From Pseudomonas migulae (lineage in GTDB: Bacteria; Pseudomonadota; Gammaproteobacteria; Pseudomonadales; Pseudomonadaceae): a DNA stretch of 64,000 nucleotides. The stretch is taken from NCBI RefSeq assembly GCF_024169315.1, contig NZ_JALJWR010000001.1, positions 4,080,501 to 4,144,500 on the forward strand. Reading direction: 5' to 3'. This document shows, piece by piece, positions 33,945 to 43,621 of the stretch (its first letter is position 1; the number at the start of each line of letters is the position of its first letter). A program made the position numbers and the translations under genes. The notes beneath the pieces are model-generated. The model had not been told where the DNA came from and searched no databases. It worked only from the letters and a program-made list of their open reading frames with translations.

Positions 33945-36900
33945 AAGGGAGTTTCAACTTATCCGAATGGGCCATCAAACATCAGTCGTTTGTCTGGTAT
34001 CTGATGTTCGTCGCGCTGTTGATGGGCGTGTTTTCGTACATGAACCTGGGTCGCGAAGAAGACCCGTCGTTTACCATCAAAACCATGGTCATCCAGTCCA
34101 ACTGGCCGGGCGCGACCCAGGAAGAAACCCTCGACCAGGTCACGGACCGCATCGAGAAAAAACTCGAGGAACTCGACTCCCTCGACTATGTGAAAAGCTA
34201 CACCCGCCCCGGTGAATCGACGGTCTTCGTCAACCTGCGCGACACCACCAGTGCCAAGGACATCCCGGAAATCTGGTACCAGGTGCGCAAGAAGATCAAC
34301 GACATTCGCGGCGACTTCCCCAAGGGCCTGCAAGGGCCGGGATTCAACGACGAATTCGGTGATGTGTTCGGTTCGGTGTACGCCTTCACCGCCGACGGCT
34401 TGTCGATGCGTCAGTTGCGCGACTACGTCGAGCAGGTCCGCGCCGAGATTCGTGAAGTGCCGGGTCTGGGCAAGGTCGAGATGGTCGGTGAGCAGGATGA
34501 AGTGCTGTATCTGAACTTCTCCACCCGCAAACTGGCGGCGCTGGGCATCGATCAGCGCCAGGTCGTGGAGAGCCTGCAATCGCAAAACGCCGTGACGCCC
34601 GCTGGGGTGATCGAGGCCGGGCCGGAGCGGATTTCCGTGCGCACCACAGGGCAGTTCGCTTCCGAGAAAGACCTGGCAAACGTTAACCTGCGGCTCAACG
34701 ATCGCTTCTATCGCCTGGCCGACATCGCGGACATCAGTCGGGGTTACGTCGACCCGTCGACGCCGGAGTTTCGCTTCAACGGTCACCCGGGCATTGGTCT
34801 GGCCATCGCCATGAAGAAGGGCGGCAACATTCAGGATTTCGGCAAGGCGCTGCATGAGCGAATGACCGACCTGACCGCTGACCTGCCGGTGGGCGTCGGT
34901 GTGTACAACGTTTCCGACCAGGCTGCCGTTGTGGAAAAGGCCGTCGGTGGCTTCACCAGCGCGCTGTTTGAAGCGGTGGTGATCGTGCTGATCGTCAGTT
35001 TCGTCAGCCTCGGCGTGCGCGCCGGACTGGTGGTGGCGTGCTCGATTCCGCTGGTACTGGCGATGGTCTTCGTCTTCATGGAATACAGCGGCATCACCAT
35101 GCAGCGTATTTCCCTCGGCGCGTTGATCATCGCCCTCGGCCTGCTGGTGGACGATGCGATGATCACGGTGGAGATGATGGTCACCCGGCTGGAGATGGGC
35201 GAAACCAAGGAGCAGGCGGCCACGTTCGCCTACACCTCGACCGCGTTTCCGATGCTCACCGGCACGCTGGTCACCGTCGCGGGTTTCGTGCCCATCGGCC
35301 TGAACGCCAGTTCGGCGGGCGAGTACACCTTCACGCTGTTCGCGGTGATTGCGGTGGCGATGCTGGTGTCGTGGATTGTCGCGGTGTTGTTCGCCCCGGT
35401 GATCGGCCTGCACATCCTCAGCGCCAACGTGAAACCCCATGACGCCGAGCTTGGGCGCATCGGTCGTGCCTTCAATTACGGCATGCTCTGGTCGATGCGC
35501 AATCGCTGGTGGGCCATCGGCATCACCATTGCGTTGTTCGTGGCGTCGGTGTTTTCCATGCAGTTCGTGCAGAACCAGTTCTTTCCGTCCTCCGACCGTC
35601 CGGAAATCCTTGTCGACCTGAACCTGCCGCAAAACGCTTCGATCGCTGAAACCCGCAAGGCCGTGGACAAGCTCGAAGCCACGCTCAAGGATGACCCGGA
35701 CATCGAGCGCTGGAGCACCTACATCGGCGAGGGCGCGATCCGTTTCTACCTGCCCCTCGACCAGCAATTGCAGAATCCGTACTACGCGCAATTGGTCATC
35801 GTCAGCAAGGGTCTGGAATCGCGAGAGGCGCTGAGTCAGCGTTTGCGCGAGCGCCTGCGCAAGGATTTCGTCGGTATCGGCAGTTACGTCCAGGCGCTGG
35901 AAATGGGTCCGCCAGTCGGTCGGCCGATTCAGTACCGGGTCAGCGGCAAGGACATCGACCAGGTGCGCAAACACGCCATCGCCCTGGCCACCGAGCTGGA
36001 CAAGAACTCGCACATCGGCGAGATCATTTACGACTGGAACGAGCCGGGCAAAGTCCTGCGCATCGACATTGCGCAGGACAAGGTGCGGCAACTGGGGTTG
36101 TCGTCAGAAGACGTGGCCAACCTGATGAACAGCATCGTGGTCGGTGCGCCGGTGACCCAGGTCGATGACGATATCTACCTGATCAACGTCGTCGGCCGCG
36201 CAGTGGACGCGGAGCGCGGTACGCCGGAAACCCTGCAGAACCTGCAAATCGTCACGCCGAGCGGCACCTCGATTCCGCTGCTGGCCTTCGCGACTGTGCG
36301 CTATGAACTGGAGCAGCCGCTGGTGTGGCGCCGTGACCGCAAGCCGACCATCACCATCAAGGCTGCGGTGCGCGACGAGATTCAACCGACGGATCTGGTG
36401 AAACAACTCAAACCCGATATCGACAAATTCGCCGCGTCGCTGCCGGTGGGCTACAAGGTCGCTACGGGCGGCACCGTCGAGGAAAGCGGCAAGGCCCAAG
36501 GGCCGATTGCCAAGGTCGTGCCGTTGATGCTGTTCCTGATGGCGACCTTCCTGATGATCCAGTTGCACAGCGTGCAGAAGCTGTTCCTGGTCGCCAGCGT
36601 CGCGCCGCTCGGCCTGATCGGCGTGGTGCTGGCGCTGATCCCCACGGGTACGCCGATGGGCTTCGTGGCGATCCTCGGGATTCTGGCGCTGATCGGCATC
36701 ATCATCCGCAATTCGGTGATTCTGGTGACGCAGATCGATGCTTTGGAGAAAGAGGGGCTGTCACCGTGGGATGCGGTGGCGCAAGCCACGGAACACCGTC
36801 GCCGGCCCATTTTGCTGACGGCTGCGGCGGCGAGCCTGGGGATGATCCCTATTGCGCGGGAAGTGTTCTGGGGGCCGATGGCGTACGCGATGATCGGCGG

Positions 36901-36994
36901 GATCATCATCGCGACGTTGCTGACGCTGCTGTTTTTGCCGGCGCTGTATGTGGCCTGGTACAAGATTCGCGAGCCGAAGAACGAGGTGCGGTAA
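33941..36994 (+). CDS. triC: RND efflux transporter, TriC-like
   Basis: A 1017-residue inner-membrane proton-driven pump of the AcrB/HAE family, with twelve membrane helices in the usual 1+5+1+5 order and two large periplasmic loops. Motif-like segments seen are LGREEDPSFTIKTMVIQ after the first helix and IIALGLLVDDAMITVEMMV with the two Asp of helix 4. The length and the two upstream adaptors match TriC (about 1015 residues). No outer-membrane channel gene follows, as in P. aeruginosa, where OpmH is encoded elsewhere. Confidence 0.88.
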   Translation: MKGSFNLSEWAIKHQSFVWYLMFVALLMGVFSYMNLGREEDPSFTIKTMVIQSNWPGATQEETLDQVTDRIEKKLEELDSLDYVKSYTRPGESTVFVNLRDTTSAKDIPEIWYQVRKKINDIRGDFPKGLQGPGFNDEFGDVFGSVYAFTADGLSMRQLRDYVEQVRAEIREVPGLGKVEMVGEQDEVLYLNFSTRKLAALGIDQRQVVESLQSQNAVTPAGVIEAGPERISVRTTGQFASEKDLANVNLRLNDRFYRLADIADISRGYVDPSTPEFRFNGHPGIGLAIAMKKGGNIQDFGKALHERMTDLTADLPVGVGVYNVSDQAAVVEKAVGGFTSALFEAVVIVLIVSFVSLGVRAGLVVACSIPLVLAMVFVFMEYSGITMQRISLGALIIALGLLVDDAMITVEMMVTRLEMGETKEQAATFAYTSTAFPMLTGTLVTVAGFVPIGLNASSAGEYTFTLFAVIAVAMLVSWIVAVLFAPVIGLHILSANVKPHDAELGRIGRAFNYGMLWSMRNRWWAIGITIALFVASVFSMQFVQNQFFPSSDRPEILVDLNLPQNASIAETRKAVDKLEATLKDDPDIERWSTYIGEGAIRFYLPLDQQLQNPYYAQLVIVSKGLESREALSQRLRERLRKDFVGIGSYVQALEMGPPVGRPIQYRVSGKDIDQVRKHAIALATELDKNSHIGEIIYDWNEPGKVLRIDIAQDKVRQLGLSSEDVANLMNSIVVGAPVTQVDDDIYLINVVGRAVDAERGTPETLQNLQIVTPSGTSIPLLAFATVRYELEQPLVWRRDRKPTITIKAAVRDEIQPTDLVKQLKPDIDKFAASLPVGYKVATGGTVEESGKAQGPIAKVVPLMLFLMATFLMIQLHSVQKLFLVASVAPLGLIGVVLALIPTGTPMGFVAILGILALIGIIIRNSVILVTQIDALEKEGLSPWDAVAQATEHRRRPILLTAAAASLGMIPIAREVFWGPMAYAMIGGIIIATLLTLLFLPALYVAWYKIREPKNEVR

Positions 36995-37011
36995 GGCGAG
37001 CGCTGCGCGCT

Positions 37012-37104
37012 CATCGCGGGCAAGCCACGCTCCCACAGGTTTTGTGTCGATCCCGGATGTTGTGATCGTCGCAAAACCTGTGGGAGCGGGCTTGCCCGCG
37101 ATGG
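37012..37104. repeat. REPIN
   Basis: CATCGCGGGCAAGCCACGCT and inverted partner, between triC and the convergent methyltransferase gene. Confidence 0.9.
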
Positions 37105-37116
37105 CATCCGAACTGA

Positions 37117-37746
37117 CTACACAGATTTACGCCAGACACTCGCCAACCAAGGCTGCTGCTCCCGCGGCAGCCCCGCCGGGCGGTAGTAATGCTCAAGTTC
37201 CACAAACCCCGCCTCGGTCAGCAATTCCTGCCACGCCTGAAGATCGTGATACGCCCCATACCGCGGCCCATTCCAGCCTTCCTGATTCTCACCACGCGGA
37301 TTGGAACTGAACAACACACCGCCCGGCTTCAAAGCCCCGTGCAATTGCTTCAACACCCGAGGCAATTCCTGACGCGGAATGTGGAACAGCACGGCGTTGG
37401 CAAAAATCCCGTCGAAGCGTTCAGCCGGCAAATCAAGCTTCAGAAAATCCTGCTGCCAGACCTCGCAACCACTGTCCTCGCGCGCCATTTGCGCAAACTT
37501 CTCCGAGCCGTCGAGGCCGACCGCGGTGTGACCCATGCGCGTGAAGGTTTGCAAATCACGACCCGGCCCACAGCCAAAATCGAGAATGTCGAACGGCGTC
37601 TCGCCCTGGATATGCCGCAGCAGCGCATCGATGTTCTGGCTGACATCGTGATCGCGCGTGCCCTCGCGAAAACCTTCGGCCACTGAGTTGTAATGGCCCA
37701 GGGTGGTGGAGGTGATCTGCTCGAGGTCGGCGGGAGTCTGTTTCAT
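37117..37746 (-). CDS. Class I SAM-dependent methyltransferase
   Basis: A 209-residue protein with motif I ILDFGCGPGRDL (54-65), the acidic loop VGLDGSEKF, motif IV-like DGIFANAVLFHIPR and LKPGGVLFSSNPRG. The substrate is not evident. Similar stand-alone enzymes are common in Pseudomonas. ATG 37746 is preferred over a TTG at 37764. Confidence 0.85.
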   Translation of the reverse strand: MKQTPADLEQITSTTLGHYNSVAEGFREGTRDHDVSQNIDALLRHIQGETPFDILDFGCGPGRDLQTFTRMGHTAVGLDGSEKFAQMAREDSGCEVWQQDFLKLDLPAERFDGIFANAVLFHIPRQELPRVLKQLHGALKPGGVLFSSNPRGENQEGWNGPRYGAYHDLQAWQELLTEAGFVELEHYYRPAGLPREQQPWLASVWRKSV

Positions 37747-37823
37747 GGTTGGCTGCGCAGGCAATTGGGATGTGCCGAATATACGCCATCAGATCCGGGG
37801 CTGCTGCGTAGCCCATCGTCGGA

Positions 37824-37910
37824 TCGCCTTCGCGAGCAAGCCCGCTCCCACATTCGAACGCGTAGTTCAGACGGGCGCGGTCAAATGTGGGGCTTGCTCG
37901 CGAAGGCGAT
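37824..37910. repeat. REPIN with a short deletion in the right arm
   Basis: Left arm ATCGCCTTCGCGAGCAAGCC is matched by the right arm, except that five bases of the GGGAGCGGGC part are missing. Confidence 0.85.
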
Positions 37911-38003
37911 CTAACAGCCGCCGACCTGTTACTTCTTACAGTATCGGCCCATCCAAAAAAGGCTCAGTCTTTTCTCGACCCCGAGCGAAGGACCGTCGAT
38001 ACC

Positions 38004-40880
38004 GTGAACGCTCACCAACACACACCGAAACTGTCGGTCATGGACCCGCGAGCCTTGGCGATCCGCAGCGTGGAGTATTGTCGCCATCCGGACGAGATCG
38101 TTATTGAACCGCGCATCACCCGGGAAATCTTCGATGAGGCCGGGCGGCTGGTTGCGTCATGGGATCCGCGGCTTTGGGGCGCGGCGCCGAAACCGAATCT
38201 GGGCACCGTCTACGGCTTGAGTAGCCAGTCGTTGCTGACGGCCAGCGTTGATGCCGGCTGGCAGTTAAACCTGTTGAATCACACCGGTTCGCTGCATTCA
38301 TCATGGGATGGCCGAGGCAGTCAGCGTCACCTCGACTACGACGATCAGCAACGTCCGATCGCCGTCACCGAACAGGCCGTCGAAGCCCTGCCGCGCGTAG
38401 TCGAGCGAATGACCTATGGCGGCTCTGCCCCGGCATTCGCTGCGCATAACCAATGCGCGAAGCTGATCCGCCATGACAATCCGGCCAGTACCCGATTCGT
38501 CATCGACTACGGTTTGGCTGGTGCGGAACTGAGTGAAAACCAATGCTTCCTGATCGACCTTGAAACACCCGACTGGCCAAGTGAATTCGAGGCCCTGGAC
38601 GCGTTGCTTGAGGAGCAGTCGTTCGTCACTCGGCACGTCTTCTCTCCCACGGGCGAGATCGAGCGCCAGACCGATGCCATGGGCAATGTCCGAACCTTTG
38701 CCTACGACGTGGCGGGTAAGCTGAGTGAGGCTTGGTTGCTGCTGGCGGGTGAGGGAAGACAACCGCAATGCCTGGTCAGCGACACCCGCTACAACGCGCA
38801 TGACCAAATCGAAAGCGAAATCGCTGGCAACGGTGTGAAAACGCAAGCTGAATACGGCACCGAAGACGGTCGGCTGGTCAGGCTGGTGGCGGCGGTCGAG
38901 AATCAAAAACCGTTGCAGGACTTGAACTACGTCCATGACCCGGCAGGCAATATCGTCGAGCTGGAGGACAAGGCCCAAGCCGTTACCTGGTTCAGCAATC
39001 AGCATATCGAACCGATCAACCGTTACCGCTATGACAGCCTGTCTCAACTGGTCGAAGCCAAGGGTTGGGAAGTCGCCAACCCCAGCCACGGACCGGCGTT
39101 ACCGGACTTGCTGCCCACACCGCTGGACCCCAATCAGCGGCGCAATTACACCCAGCGTTTCGAGTACGACGCGGCGGGTAATCTGATCACCCGGCACCAC
39201 AGCGGTGCGCCGGGTTTTTCGATGTTCACCTCCGCCAGCAGTAACCGAAGCCTGGCGCAGCGGGACGATGGTTCATTGCCCGGCGAGCCGGAAATCAATT
39301 CAGGCTTCGATGCCTGCGGCAATCAACTGGAATTGCAGCGGGGCCAGGCCATGACCTGGGACATCCGCAACCAGTTGAGCCGGGTAACCCTGGTCAAACG
39401 CAAAGATGAACTCGACGATTACGAAGGCTATACCTACGACCGCCCTGGCCATCGGCTGCGTAAGGTGCATTTCAACCAGACCGGTCGCCTAACTCTGCGA
39501 ACAGAAGTCCGTTACCTTCCCAGCCTGGAAATCCACCGACAGGCCAATGGCGAGGTGCACCACGTCATCAGCGCCGAAGCAGGACGTTGCAGTGTTCGGG
39601 CCTTGCACTGGCCCGAAGGCACCCATGCCAATCAACTTCGTTACAGCCTCTGTGACCACCTCGGCTCCAGCACATTGGAACTGGACCACAAGGCGGGCGT
39701 GCTGACTCAGGAATACTATTACCCCTTCGGTGGAACGGCGTGCTGGGCAAGTAAAAGTGAGTTGGTGGCGAAGTACAAGACCATTCGCTATTCGGGCAAA
39801 GAGCGCGATGCTACGGGGCTTTACTACTATGGTTATCGGTATTACGCACCATGGTCGCAGCGCTGGATGTGTTCGGACCCCGCAGGCCATATGGATGGAC
39901 ATAATCTTTATGCAATGGTGAACAATAACCCGATTAACTTCATTGATAGATCCGGGCTGGAGGGAGAGCAGGCTCAGGGCACCCGAATGTTGGGAGGCGT
40001 CATCATTATGAGCTTGCTCGCCCTGATCGGGGCCGGATTAGGTGGGATAGGCGGGAGTGCTCAAACGGGGTTGTCAGTTGGAGCCTTGGTGGGTGGTGCG
40101 TTGTTCGCAATCATGCGTTGGCACGAGCATCAGCAATCAAGACCGGGGGTCAGCGCTAGAAAAATAGAGGAGGTGGAGAGAAAGTTCGGCGAAGATATCA
40201 GAAGACTCGCACGCGGGCTCGCAGAGAACGCAAAGTTGACTGAGGGCGAAACCGGCAGGTTTGCGGATTTCGCATACGAGCGGCGCAATGCTTTAGAGGG
40301 CATAGCGGTCAGGCTTTTCACTACTCAAGCAGGGCAAACTTATGGATACGTAGGTCCAGGAGCAACGTCTGATCAGGCTTGGCAGGTCCTGAGTTCGGAT
40401 AAAAATCCCGAACGTGGATTAAAGCGACTTGGCTACAGCGCGCTGTTACTTCGAGATTCGTCGAGAGAAAATTTGCCAACCACGTCGGCCCCTACCGACG
40501 CGAGCCAATTTGAGCCAGGCAGTTCGGTGTCTGTTTCCGGTCGACGAAAGGGGCGCGGCACTCCACAGCCTGGTTCAGGCTTGGTCCAACGTCTAAATGC
40601 GGAGCCCGCACCCGATCTGCGATGGAACATTGATACACAAGTGGTAGATACGATCCTGAATGACGAAACTGATCCTCTCAGTAAAAGCCTCGAGTCGACG
40701 ATCGGCCATTTGCGCACCGGCCGTACATCCGCGGTCAATTGGCACCCCCATAGTGATGGGTTGTGGTCTGCAGACTTGAATGGAGTGCCCGGAAGTAGGG
40801 GACGTGGAGCGTACAGATTGATGCTCAGACATCAGGGAGGGCTTAACTACAAAGTCGAGGGCGTGCGGAATCCTCACTAG
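38004..40880 (+). CDS. TccC-like Rhs protein with unassigned C-terminal domain
   Basis: A 958-residue Rhs/YD-repeat protein. The N-terminus HTPKLSVMDPRALAIRSVEY and the IDPRLY-like SWDPRLWG fit TccC, the C component of insecticidal toxin complexes, which forms a cage around its own C-terminal toxin. The Rhs core ends near residue 625-645 with the conserved DPAGHMDGHNLYAMVNNNP. Beyond it lie a hydrophobic hairpin (about 663-705, Gly-rich) and about 250 variable residues ending YRLMLRHQGGLNYKVEGVR. The end loosely recalls RelE/ParE-type RNases but is unassigned. No A or B toxin component and no immunity gene is adjacent. Start: GTG 38004 keeps the TccC N-terminus; ATG 38040 is the alternative. 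Confidence 0.8.
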   Translation: MNAHQHTPKLSVMDPRALAIRSVEYCRHPDEIVIEPRITREIFDEAGRLVASWDPRLWGAAPKPNLGTVYGLSSQSLLTASVDAGWQLNLLNHTGSLHSSWDGRGSQRHLDYDDQQRPIAVTEQAVEALPRVVERMTYGGSAPAFAAHNQCAKLIRHDNPASTRFVIDYGLAGAELSENQCFLIDLETPDWPSEFEALDALLEEQSFVTRHVFSPTGEIERQTDAMGNVRTFAYDVAGKLSEAWLLLAGEGRQPQCLVSDTRYNAHDQIESEIAGNGVKTQAEYGTEDGRLVRLVAAVENQKPLQDLNYVHDPAGNIVELEDKAQAVTWFSNQHIEPINRYRYDSLSQLVEAKGWEVANPSHGPALPDLLPTPLDPNQRRNYTQRFEYDAAGNLITRHHSGAPGFSMFTSASSNRSLAQRDDGSLPGEPEINSGFDACGNQLELQRGQAMTWDIRNQLSRVTLVKRKDELDDYEGYTYDRPGHRLRKVHFNQTGRLTLRTEVRYLPSLEIHRQANGEVHHVISAEAGRCSVRALHWPEGTHANQLRYSLCDHLGSSTLELDHKAGVLTQEYYYPFGGTACWASKSELVAKYKTIRYSGKERDATGLYYYGYRYYAPWSQRWMCSDPAGHMDGHNLYAMVNNNPINFIDRSGLEGEQAQGTRMLGGVIIMSLLALIGAGLGGIGGSAQTGLSVGALVGGALFAIMRWHEHQQSRPGVSARKIEEVERKFGEDIRRLARGLAENAKLTEGETGRFADFAYERRNALEGIAVRLFTTQAGQTYGYVGPGATSDQAWQVLSSDKNPERGLKRLGYSALLLRDSSRENLPTTSAPTDASQFEPGSSVSVSGRRKGRGTPQPGSGLVQRLNAEPAPDLRWNIDTQVVDTILNDETDPLSKSLESTIGHLRTGRTSAVNWHPHSDGLWSADLNGVPGSRGRGAYRLMLRHQGGLNYKVEGVRNPH

Positions 40881-40925
40881 ATTCGTTGCAGCAATGGGCG
40901 CGCGGGCTTCCTGCCCGCCCCCTGC

Positions 40926-41570
40926 TCACCGCTTGTTCAATCCCCGAGCCAACCGATCCCCACCCAACTGAATCACCGCCACCAACACCACCAGCAACAC
41001 AATCACCGTCAGCATGATCTGGCTATCAAAGCGCTGATACCCGTACCGATAAGCAATGTCCCCCAGCCCGCCGGCACCAATCGCCCCGGCCATGGCCGAC
41101 GAGTTGATCATCGTCACCAGGGTAATCGTGAAACCACCGACAATCCCCGGCAGCGCCTCAGGCAGCAACACATGCCAAACGATATGCCAACGCCGGCATC
41201 CCATCGCCTGTGCTGCCTCGATCAAGCCGAAATCCACTTCACGCAAGCTTACTTCCGCGATACGCGCAAAGAACGGCGTGGCGGCAATGGTCAGCGGCAC
41301 CACGGCGGCCCAGACGCCGTAAGTGGTGCCCACGATCAACCGTGTGAAAGGAATCAACGCCACCATCAATATCAAGAATGGAATCGAGCGGAACAGGTTC
41401 ACGAACGCGCCCAATGCGCGGTTCAGCGCCGGTGCTTCGTAGATCCCGCCCTTGGAGCTGGTGACCAGGATCACCGCCAGAGGAATCCCCGCCAGGAGCG
41501 CGATCAACGACGACACGCCCACCATCAAGAACGTGTCGATAAAACCCTGCAGCAAGCGATCAAACCACAT
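40926..41570 (-). CDS. metI: Methionine ABC transporter permease
   Basis: A 214-residue inner membrane protein of the MetI family with five helices. The coupling motif is [20 protein letters not shown], and [20 protein letters not shown] is typical. It forms the channel for D/L-methionine with MetN. Its start overlaps metN by 11 bases; it is last in the metQNI operon. Confidence 0.95.
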   Translation of the reverse strand: MWFDRLLQGFIDTFLMVGVSSLIALLAGIPLAVILVTSSKGGIYEAPALNRALGAFVNLFRSIPFLILMVALIPFTRLIVGTTYGVWAAVVPLTIAATPFFARIAEVSLREVDFGLIEAAQAMGCRRWHIVWHVLLPEALPGIVGGFTITLVTMINSSAMAGAIGAGGLGDIAYRYGYQRFDSQIMLTVIVLLVVLVAVIQLGGDRLARGLNKR

Positions 41571-42681
41571 AACCCAGCACCTCCACCTGTTGTGCCCACT
41601 GAGCGGCGCGCTGGCGCAGTTCTTCGGCGCCGACCGACGAGCCGGCCACCGCCAGCAGCAATTGCCCTAGCGCATGGCCCTGAATCCGTTCCACGCCGCC
41701 TTGCAGCAAGCGCACACGACCACCGAGGGCGTTGAACAGCGCGGCCAGATCCGGTTCGTCGCTTGCGCTGCCGGTGAATTGCAGGCGCAGCACCACCGCG
41801 TCATCCGAAGACTGAGGCTGTGGGCGCAAACGACTTTGCAGTTCTTCCGGCAACGCGTGTTGCAACGGTGCGAGCAAGGTTTTGCTGACTTCATGCTGCG
41901 GGTTGCCGAAGACTTCCCAGACCGGGCCTTGCTCGACGATGCGGCCGTGCTCCAGCACCACGACGCGGTCGCAGATATCGCGGATCACGGCCATCTCGTG
42001 AGTGATCAGCACGATGGTCAAACCCAGGCGCTGATTGATCTCGCGCAGCAGGCCGAGGATCGATTGCGTGGTCTCCGGGTCAAGTGCGGACGTGGCTTCG
42101 TCGCACAGCAGAATCGCCGGGTCATGCACCAGCGCGCGAGCAATGCCGACGCGCTGTTTCTGCCCACCGGACAACTGCGCCGGGTACGCCTTGTGTTTCT
42201 CTTGCAGGCCGACCAGTTCAAGCAGTTCACGCACCTTTTGCTCGCGTTTCTCCTTGGGCACACCGGCGACTTTCAGCGGCAACTCGACGTTCTGCCAAAC
42301 CGTCTTGGCCGACATCAGGTTGAAGTGCTGGAAGATCATGCCGATCCGACGACGCAGCGTGACCAAACGGTCTTCGTCGAACTCGCCGATGTCCATTTGA
42401 TCGATCAGCACGCGGCCCGTGCTCGGTTGTTCGAGGCGGTTGATGGTGCGGATCAGCGACGACTTGCCGGCGCCGCTGCGGCCGATGATGCCGAACACTT
42501 CACCGCGCTGGATCGCCAGGTCGATGCCGTGCAGCGCGGCCACCGGACCTTGCTGACCGTTGTAGGTTTTGCCCAGGCCGATGAAGCGCACGTGAGCACG
42601 GTTCAGGTCCGGGTGCAGTTCGGTCTGTTCGGCTTTCTGAGGCTCTGGAATTTCCAGTCGCCGTTGGATAGCGGCCGTCAT
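41560..42681 (-). CDS. metN: Methionine ABC transporter ATP-binding protein
   Basis: A 373-residue ATPase with Walker [10 protein letters not shown], signature LSGGQKQR, Walker [16 protein letters not shown] and a C-terminal NIL regulatory domain (about 295-373), where methionine inhibits transport. The N-terminus carries about 30 extra residues before the ABC domain. ATG 42681 lies two bases after the metQ stop. Confidence 0.95.
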   Translation of the reverse strand: MTAAIQRRLEIPEPQKAEQTELHPDLNRAHVRFIGLGKTYNGQQGPVAALHGIDLAIQRGEVFGIIGRSGAGKSSLIRTINRLEQPSTGRVLIDQMDIGEFDEDRLVTLRRRIGMIFQHFNLMSAKTVWQNVELPLKVAGVPKEKREQKVRELLELVGLQEKHKAYPAQLSGGQKQRVGIARALVHDPAILLCDEATSALDPETTQSILGLLREINQRLGLTIVLITHEMAVIRDICDRVVVLEHGRIVEQGPVWEVFGNPQHEVSKTLLAPLQHALPEELQSRLRPQPQSSDDAVVLRLQFTGSASDEPDLAALFNALGGRVRLLQGGVERIQGHALGQLLLAVAGSSVGAEELRQRAAQWAQQVEVLGYVV

Positions 42682-42683
42682 GT

Positions 42684-43496
42684 TCAGCTTTCCCAACCGG
42701 CTTGATAGAGCTTGCCGTGAGCCTTGTCCAGGGCGGCGCGAACGGCGGGCGAATGCTGGTAGATGTCGACGAATTTGATCAGGCGCGGGTCGGTTTTGCT
42801 TTTTGGCTGGATCACGAACTGGATCACGTATTCCTTGTGATCGAGGCCGTCGAACAGCAGGGCCGAGCCCGCATCGAAGGTTTTCGACAAGCGAATGTAG
42901 GCCGGGTAGCCCTGGACCAGATCGGCATCATCGTAGGCGCGTACCAGTTGCACGGCTTCGACCTGAAGAATCTTGATTTTCTTCGGGTTGGCGATGATGT
43001 CTTCTTCGGTGGCCTTGTAGCCGACACCCGGTTTGAGCGTGATCAGGCCAGCCTTGGCCAGTAGTTGCAGGCCGCGCCCGCTGTTGATCGGGTCGTTGGC
43101 GATGGCGACGCTGGCGCCTTCCGGCAGCTCGTCGAAGCTTTTGTATTTTTTCGAGTAGAGGCCGACGTTGTTGATGATCCCCGGCGCGAACGGCACCAGG
43201 TCAAAACCGGAGGCGGCCTTGGCGTTTTCCAGGAACGGCACGTGCTGGAAGTAGTTCACGTCGATGTCGCCGGCGGCGAGGCTGACGTTGGGGGCGATCC
43301 AGTCGGTGAACTCCACGAGCTCGACTTTCAGACCTTGTTTGTTGGCTTCTTCGACGGCGGCTTCCAGGGGAATGGCGAACGCGGCGGTGGTGCCGACTTT
43401 CAGCGGCGCGTCGGCGGCGAAGGTGATGGAGCTGAAGAGGCCGATGGCCAGGGCCAGTGCTTTGACTGGGTGAGAGAGGTAGGTCTTTTTCATCAT
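42684..43496 (-). CDS. metQ: MetQ-like substrate-binding protein of the MetNI transporter
   Basis: A 270-residue NLPA-family protein with a signal peptide ending TFA near residue 27 and family motifs [20 protein letters not shown] and [13 protein letters not shown]. It differs from the orphan MetQ at 25808-26590, so the two may prefer different ligands, such as methionine and an oxidised or organosulfur relative. The start could be either of two adjacent ATG codons (43496 or 43493). Confidence 0.92.
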   Translation of the reverse strand: MMKKTYLSHPVKALALAIGLFSSITFAADAPLKVGTTAAFAIPLEAAVEEANKQGLKVELVEFTDWIAPNVSLAAGDIDVNYFQHVPFLENAKAASGFDLVPFAPGIINNVGLYSKKYKSFDELPEGASVAIANDPINSGRGLQLLAKAGLITLKPGVGYKATEEDIIANPKKIKILQVEAVQLVRAYDDADLVQGYPAYIRLSKTFDAGSALLFDGLDHKEYVIQFVIQPKSKTDPRLIKFVDIYQHSPAVRAALDKAHGKLYQAGWES

Positions 43497-43543
43497 GAGT
43501 TTTCCAGTCAGGGCATTAAATTTTGGGTGTCTGTTCGGGCCCC

Positions 43544-43617
43544 ATCGCGGGCAAGCCCGCTCCCACAGGGATTGTGTGAACACCCGAGAACACTTTGGGA
43601 GCGGGCTTGCCCGCGAA
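43544..43617. repeat. REPIN
   Basis: CATCGCGGGCAAGCCCGCTC and inverted partner, just after the monooxygenase stop codon (which lies at 43622). Confidence 0.9.
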
Positions 43618-43621
43618 GCTT

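Noticed and set aside
33959..36091. A 710-codon open frame on the minus strand opposite triC
   Set aside because: It mirrors the real gene, is rich in His, Asp and Gln as expected for a high-GC shadow, and has no domain or ribosome binding site.
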